Shown here in pieces: positions 1-7,510 of a stretch of DNA of 21,409 nucleotides. The stretch is from CAZCQP01 sp964500895 (lineage in GTDB: Bacteria; Bacillota; Clostridia; Lachnospirales; JAISER01), in the NCBI GenBank assembly GCA_964500895.1, contig CAZCQP010000045.1:1-21409 (forward strand), in the 5' to 3' direction. Each line of letters starts with the position of its first letter. Within the stretch, counting starts at the first letter, position 1. The notes under the pieces were generated by a model. That model saw only the letters and a program-made list of their open reading frames with translations, was not told the DNA's origin and searched no databases. The translations under genes were made by a program, and so were the position numbers.

Positions 1-104
1 GGGGCTTTGCCCCGAACCCCACTTCTTTCTTAATAAGAAAGAAGCAAAGAATTTTACTTAGAAATGCTGCATTTGCGGCATTTCTAAGTAAAAGCTTTTT
101 GAAG
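1..104 (+). repeat. Modular palindromic intergenic repeat, copy 1
   Basis: Four modules follow one another. A GGGGC-TTT-GCCCC hairpin lies at 1-13. An 11-bp inverted repeat (CTTCTTTCTTA) lies at 22-44. A 19-bp stem with one T-G mismatch lies at 52-70/75-93 around an ATTT loop. The block AAAAGCTTTTTGAAG is at 90-104. The first, third and fourth modules recur in the same order at 1451-1515, and the last two recur inverted near 21291-21330. It carries no ORF. The copy may be cut by the window edge. The stem could act as a terminator for whatever lies upstream. Confidence 0.75.
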
Positions 105-139
105 ACCTTAGGCCGCCCCTGCACATTAAAAATTTACTC

Positions 140-168
140 TTGCCAAACCATCCGAATTCGTGTATAAT
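140..168 (+). promoter_or_regulatory. Sigma-A type promoter of uraA
   Basis: A -35 box TTGCCA (140-145) and a perfect TATAAT -10 (163-168) are separated by 17 bp. Transcription would start near 175, about 23 nt before the ATG. This leader is too short for a PyrR-type attenuator. Confidence 0.8.
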
Positions 169-197
169 GCTTGAAGTTTTGCACATAGGAGGGTATT

Positions 198-1439
198 ATG
201 AAGACAATCAGTTCACGTACTCGGTATATACTGGGTATCCAGCACGTGTTGGCCATGTTCGGCGCAACCGTTTTAGTTCCGGCACAGACAGGGCTAGACC
301 CGTCATTGGCAATCTTCTGCGCCGGGGTAGGCACATTATTGTTCCATTTGGTAACAGGCGGCATTGTTCCTGTGTTCCTTGGTTCAAGCTTTGCATTTAT
401 TAGTGCCATTAAGCTGGTCTTGGAGCAACAGGGTCTTGGCGCAGTGAAAACAGGCATTATGGCAGCCGGTTTCATCTATATCTTTTTATCACTCATTGTT
501 AAATATTTTGGCGTTGAAAAAGTAAAGTCATTTTTTCCACCTATCGTCAATGGTCCCATTATTGTTGTTATCGGGCTTCGGTTAAGTCCTGTGGCACTGT
601 TTATGTCGGGCTATGATGGAGGAAAAATTAACTTTACTTATTTTTTTGTAGCTGTGCTGGTGGTTTTAACCATGGTGGCCATTACCATTTTTAGTAAATC
701 CTTCTTTAAGCTGGTGCCCATTCTCATCTCCATCGCGGTAGGGTTTGTGGCGTGCCTGGTGATGGACATGACCATGGGAACAAGCCTGGTGAACATGCAA
801 GCCATTGCGGAAGCCAAATGGTTCGGCCTTTCCAGCAATGCCTTCACCGCACTGACCACCATGCCGGAATGGAGCCTTTCCGCCATCATTGCCATTGCCC
901 CCATCGCCATTGTGGTGTTCATGGAGCATATTGGCGACATCACCACCAACGGCGCAGTGGTAGGCAAAAACTTCTTTGAAAACCCGGGCATCCACAGAAC
1001 CCTTTTAGGGGACGGTGTGGCCACACTGGTGGCCGGTTTCTTAGGCGGCCCAGCCAACACCACTTACGGCGAAAACACAGGGGTTTTGGCCGTAACCAAA
1101 GTGTACGACCCTAAAGTTTTAAGAATTGCAGCGGTTTACGCCATTGTGTTAAGCTTAATTGGAAAGTTTGGCGCCATTGTGCAAAACATTCCCATGCCGG
1201 TTATGGGTGGGGTTTCCATCATTCTCTTTGGTATGATTTCCTCCATTGGTGTGCGCACACTGGTGGAATCGGAGCTGGATTTCGCACACTCCAGAAACCT
1301 GGTGATTGCTTCGTTAATCCTTGTGCTGGGCATTGGCATCTCAGACATTGCCATCTCACCGTCTGTTACCGTTTCCGGCCTGGCGCTGGCCGCTCTGGTG
1401 GGTGTGGTGATGAACAAGGTACTGCCAGAAAATATCTAA
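198..1439 (+). CDS. uraA: Uracil permease, NCS2 (UraA/PyrP) family
   Basis: This is an integral membrane uracil:proton symporter for pyrimidine salvage. At 413 aa it has the usual length for UraA. The hydrophobic profile suits the 14-helix NCS2 fold. The family signature FMEHIGD (residues 241-247) carries Glu243 and His244, and the TM10 motif NTTYGENTG (287-295) carries Glu292; these match the uracil- and proton-binding glutamates of E. coli UraA. The start has an AGGAGG site 5-10 nt upstream, just after a sigma-A promoter. It stands alone: the next gene is convergent, and a palindromic repeat fills the gap. No pyr biosynthetic genes are adjacent, so control by pyrimidines is not visible. Xanthine or other nucleobase transport is less likely from the motifs. 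Confidence 0.92.
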   Translation: MKTISSRTRYILGIQHVLAMFGATVLVPAQTGLDPSLAIFCAGVGTLLFHLVTGGIVPVFLGSSFAFISAIKLVLEQQGLGAVKTGIMAAGFIYIFLSLIVKYFGVEKVKSFFPPIVNGPIIVVIGLRLSPVALFMSGYDGGKINFTYFFVAVLVVLTMVAITIFSKSFFKLVPILISIAVGFVACLVMDMTMGTSLVNMQAIAEAKWFGLSSNAFTALTTMPEWSLSAIIAIAPIAIVVFMEHIGDITTNGAVVGKNFFENPGIHRTLLGDGVATLVAGFLGGPANTTYGENTGVLAVTKVYDPKVLRIAAVYAIVLSLIGKFGAIVQNIPMPVMGGVSIILFGMISSIGVRTLVESELDFAHSRNLVIASLILVLGIGISDIAISPSVTVSGLALAALVGVVMNKVLPENI

Positions 1440-1450
1440 AGATAAAACCT

Positions 1451-1556
1451 CGGGGCTTTGCCCCGAACCCCAGAAAGGCCGCATTTGCGGCATTTCTAAA
1501 CAAAAGCTTTTTGAAGAAGCTTGGGGGAAACTTTTTCTCGAAAAAGTTTCCCAAGG
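1451..1556 (+). repeat. Modular palindromic intergenic repeat, copy 2
   Basis: A CGGGGC-TTT-GCCCCG hairpin (1451-1465) is followed by an AGAAA-GCCGC stem (72-97 of this line, i.e. 1472-1497) with an ATTT loop. The block AAAAGCTTTTTGAAG (1502-1515) comes next, then a 12-bp inverted repeat GGGAAACTTTTT (1525-1536/1541-1552) around CTCG. It fills the gap between the convergent uraA and regulator genes, so the hairpins may double as a two-way transcription end. No clean T tract follows the stems. Confidence 0.8.
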
Positions 1557-1560
1557 CTTT

Positions 1561-2709
1561 TCATTCCTTTTCATCGCCCCCATCAGCTGTGGCGAACAGG
1601 TAAAACTTACATACCAGGTAAACTTCCATCAGGTTTTTAAGCTGTCGAATATCCGCTTCCACCAGCTTGTTTATTTTTTGAATGCGGTATTGAATGGTAT
1701 TTTTATGTACAAACATATTATCCGAAAGCACCCCAATGGAACCGTCACAGGCAATATAAGCGCATAAAAAGTGGTATATGTCTGCGATTTCCTGGGGGGT
1801 ACACCGTTTAATGATGTGGTGATTTTTAATTTGCGCCAACTGAGGCACAGCATCCTCCAAAATAACGTCTATGAGGTTTTGCTCGTATACCGTTACCTCC
1901 CCTGTTTTTTGCGATAACCGCAAGGCTTTGCTTGCATTTCTATAAGACTGGTCCATGTGGTTAAAACTGCGGTGTAGTGTGCCAATGCCAATGGAAATCT
2001 TCATTTGAAGCATGTCCCCTACCCGCTGCTGCAACTGGGCCATTGTTTTATAAATATCGTCAACGCTTTTTTCAAAACCAATGCACAGAACAATGGAGTT
2101 TTTATACACCACAATCCATTTGCTGCTGTTTAATTGTTTTTTAAAGATGTTTAAAACATGCTGTATTTTGCTGGCGTTGTAACCCATGTCTGTAAAAACA
2201 TCTGCCGAACAACCCACAATGGCGGCTGTACCGTTGTTCACAATGCCAAATTTATTTAAAAGGTCTTTCACCTCATTGGCGGCCATGTTCAGTTTCCCGT
2301 TAAGCAAGTCCTCTGTAAATTTTATCTTTTGGTTTTCAATCTCATTTTCTAGTTTTTGCAATTCCAAATTTAATAAAAACACTTCTGTTAATTTCTGAAT
2401 AACCTTTCCAAAATTAATCACAATATGGGCATCACCAGTGATGCCAATGACCCCTTCTAAATTTTCTTTTATTCTAATGGGCAAATTCACCCCTTGGCGT
2501 GTGCCTTCCAGCGCATCATGGTCGTTAATGATAAGCTCCTCTTTATGCTCTTGTATTAAGATTGCGGCCCCTTCGTGATAGGTACCAATTCTTGTCTTGT
2601 CACTGCTGGCAATGATAATGCCATTTTTATTCATAATGTTCATGGGGTACGGTATAACCTTGCTGCATTCTACTATAAGCATTTGTGCTGTTTCGTTTGT
2701 TAATAACAC
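1561..2709 (-). CDS. CdaR-family sugar-diacid/glycerate-type transcriptional regulator
   Basis: This 382-aa protein matches the architecture of CdaR/SdaR regulators. An N-terminal diacid-recognition domain spans about residues 5-125, with GVNLPI at 73-78 and GVIGITG at 86-92. A helical, coiled-coil-prone stretch follows at about 107-140, then a degenerate GGDEF-like middle. A PucR/CdaR-type C-terminal HTH (HKNTIQYRIQKINKL) lies near residues 330-350. In E. coli CdaR activates glucarate, galactarate and glycerate genes. Here it is divergent from a glycerate kinase operon and is likely its activator. The start is GTG with GGAG 11 nt upstream; no ATG or other start lies in frame just upstream, and the next ATG (2682) lacks a ribosome site. 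The inducer (D-glycerate or the glycoside) is inference. Confidence 0.88.
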   Translation of the reverse strand: MLLTNETAQMLIVECSKVIPYPMNIMNKNGIIIASSDKTRIGTYHEGAAILIQEHKEELIINDHDALEGTRQGVNLPIRIKENLEGVIGITGDAHIVINFGKVIQKLTEVFLLNLELQKLENEIENQKIKFTEDLLNGKLNMAANEVKDLLNKFGIVNNGTAAIVGCSADVFTDMGYNASKIQHVLNIFKKQLNSSKWIVVYKNSIVLCIGFEKSVDDIYKTMAQLQQRVGDMLQMKISIGIGTLHRSFNHMDQSYRNASKALRLSQKTGEVTVYEQNLIDVILEDAVPQLAQIKNHHIIKRCTPQEIADIYHFLCAYIACDGSIGVLSDNMFVHKNTIQYRIQKINKLVEADIRQLKNLMEVYLVCKFYLFATADGGDEKE

Positions 2710-2772
2710 TTCCCTGCCATCTCCATCTTTACCTAATTTTAGTACGGGTAATAAAAAAGCCCTATTAAGTCT

Positions 2773-2801
2773 ATTATAAGGAATATATACGGCACATGCA
2801 A
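2773..2801 (-). promoter_or_regulatory. Sigma-A promoter of the CdaR-type regulator
   Basis: Read on the minus strand, TTGCAT (2801-2796) and TATAAT (2778-2773) are separated by exactly 17 bp. Transcription would start near 2766, leaving a leader of about 57 nt before the GTG start. Confidence 0.75.
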
Positions 2802-2906
2802 TAGGTGGTACAATGTGAACATAAAAACGCCGAACATTTTTGGATTTATGTAAGTTTTTCCAACATCACATTGGTTTGGATGCTGCCTTTCCGATAAATA
2901 CAACAC
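2802..2906 (+). promoter_or_regulatory. Divergent control region of the glycerate kinase operon
   Basis: No good -35/-10 pair faces the operon. The best pair, TTGGTT (2871-2876) and GATAAA (2893-2898) with a 16-bp gap, would start transcription only a few bases before the ribosome site. That is what an activator-dependent promoter could look like. Two direct GAACAT repeats (2817-2822 and 2832-2837), 15 bp apart, lie just upstream and are candidate regulator sites. This is inference from position only. Confidence 0.35.
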
Positions 2907-2921
2907 ATGGAGGATAGGGCA

Positions 2922-4070
2922 ATGAAAATTATTGTTGCTAGTGACTCGTTTAAAGGCTCTTTAACTTCTGGCGAAATTGCAGATTTGGTTGAACACGTTG
3001 CCCATAACATCAACAGTGCAATTGATGTTATGAAAGTGCATATTGCAGACGGAGGCGAAGGTACGGTAGACGCCTTTTTATATGCGAATAAAGGAACAAA
3101 AGTGAACGTTTCGGTGTGTAATCCCTTTGGGGAAACCATCCAAGCCGCCTATGCCCTGCTGGATAATCACACCGCCGTGATAGAGGTGGCTTCGGTTATT
3201 GGACTGCCTGCATACAGGCATTATAGCAAGCCTGTGGAAGCCAATTCCTACGGCGTAGGGCAGCTTGTAAGCCATGCCCTCCACAATGGGTGCAAAAAAA
3301 TCATCATCGGCTTAGGAGGCAGTTGTACCACAGACGGCGGCATTGGTATGGCCGCTGCGCTGGGTTTTAAATTTTACGACAAAAACAATGCCCCTGTGCC
3401 ATTAAACGGTTACGGCATGGGCATGGTGGAGTCCATTCAAACAGATGCCGTCATGCCGGAATTGTTAGAAGCAGAAGTTATTTTTGCCTGCGATGTTACA
3501 AACCCCATGTATGGCCCTAAAGGTGCAGCCCATGTGTTTGCGCCACAAAAGGGCGGCACCCCAGAGCAAGTGCAGTTGTTAGATAAAAACCTGGAACATT
3601 TTGCACAGGCTATTTTAAAGCACACCGGCGTTGATGTGCAGCGCATTGCGGGCACAGGAGCCGCCGGCGGCATGTGTGTCATTCCACTGGCGTTTGCAAA
3701 GGCTTCCATTTGTTCCGGGTTAACGTTGCTGCTGCAAGCGGTAAACTTTGACACCTTGGTGGCAGATGCAGACCTGGTGATTACAGGGGAAGGCCGGTTA
3801 GATGAACAATCTTTATCCGGCAAGGTGCCTGTTTCCATTGCCAAAGCGGCCAGTAAACACCACAAACCGGTGGTGGCCCTTGTAGGCGAAATGGCCGTGC
3901 CGTCCCACATGGTGTATGCAAACGGGCTTACTGCCATTTTCCCCATTATACGCAAAACCGGCACACTGGCAGAAAATATAGAAAATAGCAAAAAATACTA
4001 TGAAGAAACGGTTTGCGATGTGCTTAGACTATTCCTCATCAATAAAATGCAAATGTTATCGGAGGTTTAA
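2922..4070 (+). CDS. glxK: Glycerate kinase, type II (GarK/GlxK family)
   Basis: This enzyme phosphorylates D-glycerate with ATP, giving 2-phosphoglycerate in the GarK/GlxK family, which feeds lower glycolysis. The 382 residues match the family length. Hallmarks are the start MKIIVASDSFKGS, the glycine-rich GLGGSCTTDGG beginning at residue 129-130, and GEGRLDEQS at 289-297. An ATG at 2907 is in frame, but GGAGG (2909-2913) lies 8 nt upstream of the ATG at 2922, and starting there gives the standard family N-terminus. The stop abuts the ATG of the next gene, and that gene's GGAGG lies within the last codons here, suggesting translational coupling. As first gene of the operon it points to D-glycerate as the shared product of the downstream glycosidases. 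Confidence 0.93.
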   Translation: MKIIVASDSFKGSLTSGEIADLVEHVAHNINSAIDVMKVHIADGGEGTVDAFLYANKGTKVNVSVCNPFGETIQAAYALLDNHTAVIEVASVIGLPAYRHYSKPVEANSYGVGQLVSHALHNGCKKIIIGLGGSCTTDGGIGMAAALGFKFYDKNNAPVPLNGYGMGMVESIQTDAVMPELLEAEVIFACDVTNPMYGPKGAAHVFAPQKGGTPEQVQLLDKNLEHFAQAILKHTGVDVQRIAGTGAAGGMCVIPLAFAKASICSGLTLLLQAVNFDTLVADADLVITGEGRLDEQSLSGKVPVSIAKAASKHHKPVVALVGEMAVPSHMVYANGLTAIFPIIRKTGTLAENIENSKKYYEETVCDVLRLFLINKMQMLSEV

Positions 4071-5786
4071 ATGAATCCAATACTTGAAAAATTAATTTTT
4101 ATTTATGGTGAAACAAGGGGCAATGCCTGTTATGAAAAAATTGAGGAAAAAATACAGGCTTTTTATGCAAAGCCTCAAAGAAAACGCAAGGAATTTTTTA
4201 ATGAAGAAGATGCCATCTTAATTACCTATGGGGACCAATTTCATAAGGAGGGAGAAAGACCGTTACAAACCATTGCCCGGTTTGCAGAAAAGTATTTAAA
4301 GGGCAACATGAACAGCATCCATTTTCTGCCCTTTTTCCCCTATACCTCCGACGATGGCTTTTCTGTTGTGGACTATTACCAAATAGGCGAACAGTTTGGC
4401 AAATGGGAAGATTTAGAGGCTTTTGAAGCCTTCCGGCTCATGTTTGATTTTGTTTGCAACCATATCAGCGCAAAAAGTGAATGGTTTCAACAATATTTGG
4501 CTGGCAACCCGGCTTATGCAAACTATTTCATTGAAGCAGACCCCCATGCAGACTACCACATGGTCACCCGTCCACGGGCATTGCCCCTTTTAACAAAGTT
4601 TGAAACCAGCCAAGGGGAAAAACATGTGTGGACAACCTTTAGCACAGACCAAATAGACCTTAACTTTAAAAACGAAGATGTGCTGTTGGAATGCATTGAT
4701 ATTTTGTTATTTTATGTAGAGAAAGGCGCAGACCTGGTGCGTTTGGACGCTGTGGGCTATTTGTGGAAAGAACTGGGCACCAGCTGCATCCATTTGCCTC
4801 AAACCCACGCCATCATCCAGCTTTTGAAAAGCCTGATGGATGCTACGGCCAAAGAAGTGGTGCTGGTTACGGAAACCAACGTGCCCCACAAAGACAACAT
4901 TGCCTATTTAGGGGACGGCACTAATGAGGCGGGCATGGTGTATCAGTTTGCGTTACCTCCCCTTACCCTGCACACCATGTTAAACGAAGATGCCACGGTG
5001 CTGTCTCAATGGGCATCGGAACTGGAGCAAATTTCAGACAGTGCCACGTATTTTAACTTTTTGGCTTCCCACGATGGCATTGGGGTAAACCCAGCCAGAA
5101 GCATTCTTGGGGACGATGGGGTAGACAAGCTGATTGAAACCGTGCAAGCACGTGGGGGGCTTGTTTCTTATAAAAACAACCCAGACGGCACACAAAGCGT
5201 GTATGAGCTGAACATTTCCTACTTTAATGCGGTGAATGCCCCGTCCGATGATACAGACACTAAAATTAAACGTTTTTGTGCCGCATACGCCATTGCCTTT
5301 TCGTTAATGGGTGTGCCTGGTGTTTACATCCATAGCCTTATTGGCTCTGAAAACGACCACGCCGGCGTGGAACAAACCGGCATGAACCGCAGCATTAACC
5401 GTGAAAAACTGGCTTTCGATGCACTGGAAGAACAACTGAACGATACGGTTAGCCAACGGCACCAGGTGTACCAAGGGTTATGCCAGCTGCTTAAAGTGCG
5501 CCAGAAAGAAAGTGCTTTCCACCCGGTAGCCAAACAGCTTGTGTTTACAACAAAACCACAAGTGCTTTCCTTTGTACGGGAAAATGAAAAGACAAACGAA
5601 AAGATTATTGTTTTACAGAACGTTTCAAAGGCACAAGTTTCGGTGGAAGTTGACTTGGCAGACATTCACGTTTCGGCAAATGTCTTTGAAGATGTGCTCA
5701 CCCACAAAGGATACACCAGCACCAACAACCGCTTATGTATGACTTTGAGTCCTTTTGAAACACTATGGTTAAAAGCAGTGAAATAA
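4071..5786 (+). CDS. GH13 subfamily 18 glycoside phosphorylase, probable glucosylglycerate phosphorylase
   Basis: This 571-aa cytoplasmic enzyme belongs to the sucrose-phosphorylase-like GH13_18 group. The motif LPFFPYTSDDGF lies near residues 84-95. The nucleophile is in RLDAVG (Asp226), the acid/base in VTETN (Glu268), and the third carboxylate in SHDGIGV (Asp335). GH13_18 members cleave sucrose, sucrose-6-phosphate, glucosylglycerol or glucosylglycerate with phosphate, giving alpha-glucose-1-phosphate. Characterised bacterial glucosylglycerate phosphorylases exist, including E. coli YcjM. The glycerate kinase directly upstream, coupled stop to start, argues for glucosylglycerate. Sucrose is less likely: no fructokinase or sucrose regulator is present. 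Glucosylglycerol is possible, but no glycerol genes are nearby. The family is nearly certain; the substrate is inferred. Confidence 0.85.
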   Translation: MNPILEKLIFIYGETRGNACYEKIEEKIQAFYAKPQRKRKEFFNEEDAILITYGDQFHKEGERPLQTIARFAEKYLKGNMNSIHFLPFFPYTSDDGFSVVDYYQIGEQFGKWEDLEAFEAFRLMFDFVCNHISAKSEWFQQYLAGNPAYANYFIEADPHADYHMVTRPRALPLLTKFETSQGEKHVWTTFSTDQIDLNFKNEDVLLECIDILLFYVEKGADLVRLDAVGYLWKELGTSCIHLPQTHAIIQLLKSLMDATAKEVVLVTETNVPHKDNIAYLGDGTNEAGMVYQFALPPLTLHTMLNEDATVLSQWASELEQISDSATYFNFLASHDGIGVNPARSILGDDGVDKLIETVQARGGLVSYKNNPDGTQSVYELNISYFNAVNAPSDDTDTKIKRFCAAYAIAFSLMGVPGVYIHSLIGSENDHAGVEQTGMNRSINREKLAFDALEEQLNDTVSQRHQVYQGLCQLLKVRQKESAFHPVAKQLVFTTKPQVLSFVRENEKTNEKIIVLQNVSKAQVSVEVDLADIHVSANVFEDVLTHKGYTSTNNRLCMTLSPFETLWLKAVK

Positions 5787-5796
5787 ATGATAACGC

Positions 5797-5804
5797 AGGT
5801 GATC
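5797..5804 (+). promoter_or_regulatory. Ribosome binding site AGGTGATC that selects a TTG start
   Basis: AGGTGATC matches eight bases of the full anti-Shine-Dalgarno complement, and its AGG core ends 8 nt before TTG at 5808. The earlier in-frame ATG at 5787, which abuts the preceding stop, has no AGG or GAG upstream. The TTG is therefore the better start. Confidence 0.6.
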
Positions 5805-5807
5805 ACC

Positions 5808-7496
5808 TTGAACATTGATATTGAAAAATCCCCCTTTAGCCGTGCCGGTGCCTACTTGGCCCTGTCCAAAGACCCCAAGCATTTGGGGGGCGGCATTTGG
5901 CTTAGAAATTTAATTCGCCCCGAATGGGGCACAGGGCGCCCTAAAATTTCGGACCGGTTGTTGCGTTTTTTGCCCACAGATGCCCACAACGGCTTTTTGC
6001 CCTTTGAAACAGCCTGCACCCCTTGGGATGTGCAGTTTCATTCCGGGGAAAACAACATGGGGTTGTATTTTAGCCACGGCACCCAGCTGGTGGGCTTTTC
6101 CCAAAACAGCGGCTTGGTGCTGGAGCATAACCACGGGGATTTACGTGCAGTGAGCATACAGTGCACCGACAACAGCTTTTGCGCCTTTTTCCCAGTGATT
6201 AACCGTTTTGTAGACATTCATGTGCTGGAAGGGGAACTTTCCTACAACCCAGCCACCAACCGCATTTTCATCAAACCGGCGGCGTCTTTGTTGTTTACCA
6301 TCACGGTCTACCGTGAAAAAGAAAGCCTGCCCCAGCCAAAACCGGTGGAAGACATTGCAGCCATTCAGGCGGAATATGAGGCTTTTGAACAGCCTTATCG
6401 TCCGGCTTGCTACACAGAACAGTTAAGTTGCTACACGTTATGGAGCACCATTTATGATGCCAATGGTTATGTTACCCGGCGGTGCAATGCCATATCCAAA
6501 GGGCTGATGAACTTGGTGTGGTCTTGGGACAACTGCTTCAACGGGCTGGCCGTCTTTTTGGCCGATAAAAAGCTGGCCTTGGATAATGTGCTGGTGTTTT
6601 TCGACCATTTGAAACCCAACGGCATGATGCCTGATGCCCTTAACCCGGATATTATTGTCAATTGGTACACCAAGCCCCCAGTGCAAGGGTTTACCATTCA
6701 AAAAATGCTGGATATGGGGTTGGAACTATCCGAAGACGAAAAGCAATTTATTTATGAAAAGTTTTCGGCTTGGACAAACTGGTGGTATGCCAACAACTGC
6801 CATCAAGGGCTGTTTTACTATAGCCACCCCTTTGATTCCGGCTGGGACAACGCCACCCATTACGACAGCGGCAGCCACATCATCACCCCAGAGTTAAACG
6901 CCTATTTGGTGATGCAGCAAGACTTTTTAGCAAACCTGGCCACAGCGTTGGGGTTAAAAGAAGATGCCCAGCGTTGGCAGCAACAGGCCAACACCTTGTT
7001 AGACACCATGATAGCCAAGCTTTGGAACGGCCAAGAATTTTTGTGCCAATATGTGGGTGGGGAAACTTTTAAAACATTAAGCCTCATTAAAATGATGCCC
7101 GTTGTGCTGGGCAAACGGCTTCCACAACCCATTAGCCAATGCTTGGTGGAAGCTTTAAAAGAAGAAAACCATTATTTAACCAAGCATGGGGTGGCCACAG
7201 AATCTTTAAAAAGCGCCTTGTACGACCACCGCAAAGGAGATGTGAACAAACCCAATGCTTATTGGCGGGGGCCCATCTGGCCGCCAGTCATTTATTTAAT
7301 CCTTCACGGGCTGGACGACTTGCAGGAAACAGCGCTGTCTGATACCATTGCCCAGCGGTTTACGGGCATGATTGAAGGGGTTGGCAACGCCTTTTACGAA
7401 AATTATGATGCTTTAACCGGTGAAGGCAACGACGACATTGGCTACACTTGGACTTCGGCAGTGTATACGCTGTTGAAGCTAAGATATAAAAACTAG
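5808..7496 (+). CDS. GH63-like glycosidase, probable glucosylglycerate/mannosylglycerate hydrolase
   Basis: The protein has 562 aa from the TTG start, or 569 from the ATG at 5787. It looks like an (alpha/alpha)6 glycosidase of the GH63/trehalase-like type. The motif SWDNCFNG puts Asp241 in the usual general-acid place. Near the C-terminus ENYDALTGEG (Glu531 onward), followed by YTWTSAVY, resembles the general-base segment of the family. The N-terminal IEKSPFSRAGAYLAL is like that of glucosylglycerate hydrolases. There is no signal peptide, so it is intracellular. Known GH63 hydrolases of this type release glycerate from glucosylglycerate or mannosylglycerate. It sits beside a phosphorylase that may use the same substrate, so it could serve a different glycoside. 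Another alpha-glucosidase-like function cannot be excluded. Confidence 0.68.
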   Translation: MNIDIEKSPFSRAGAYLALSKDPKHLGGGIWLRNLIRPEWGTGRPKISDRLLRFLPTDAHNGFLPFETACTPWDVQFHSGENNMGLYFSHGTQLVGFSQNSGLVLEHNHGDLRAVSIQCTDNSFCAFFPVINRFVDIHVLEGELSYNPATNRIFIKPAASLLFTITVYREKESLPQPKPVEDIAAIQAEYEAFEQPYRPACYTEQLSCYTLWSTIYDANGYVTRRCNAISKGLMNLVWSWDNCFNGLAVFLADKKLALDNVLVFFDHLKPNGMMPDALNPDIIVNWYTKPPVQGFTIQKMLDMGLELSEDEKQFIYEKFSAWTNWWYANNCHQGLFYYSHPFDSGWDNATHYDSGSHIITPELNAYLVMQQDFLANLATALGLKEDAQRWQQQANTLLDTMIAKLWNGQEFLCQYVGGETFKTLSLIKMMPVVLGKRLPQPISQCLVEALKEENHYLTKHGVATESLKSALYDHRKGDVNKPNAYWRGPIWPPVIYLILHGLDDLQETALSDTIAQRFTGMIEGVGNAFYENYDALTGEGNDDIGYTWTSAVYTLLKLRYKN

Positions 7497-7510
7497 AAGG
7501 GAGTATTTTT

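Noticed and set aside
169..197. PyrR-type attenuator or riboswitch before uraA
   Set aside because: The promoter places the transcript start about 23 nt before the ATG, too short for a folded leader.
638..1063. Minus-strand ORF of 141 aa inside uraA
   Set aside because: It is Met/Thr/Ala-rich and lies wholly opposite a well-conserved permease frame. It is a coding shadow.
2802..2906. Catabolite-repression (cre) site in the operon control region
   Set aside because: No sequence close enough to the cre consensus was found.
3437..3991. Minus-strand ORF of 184 aa opposite glycerate kinase
   Set aside because: It is a shadow of a clear kinase gene, with no recognisable domain.
4071..5786. Sucrose phosphorylase as the name for the GH13_18 gene
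   Set aside because: The family fits, but glycerate kinase, CdaR-type regulator and GH63-like neighbours point to a glycerate glycoside, and no fructose-handling gene is present.
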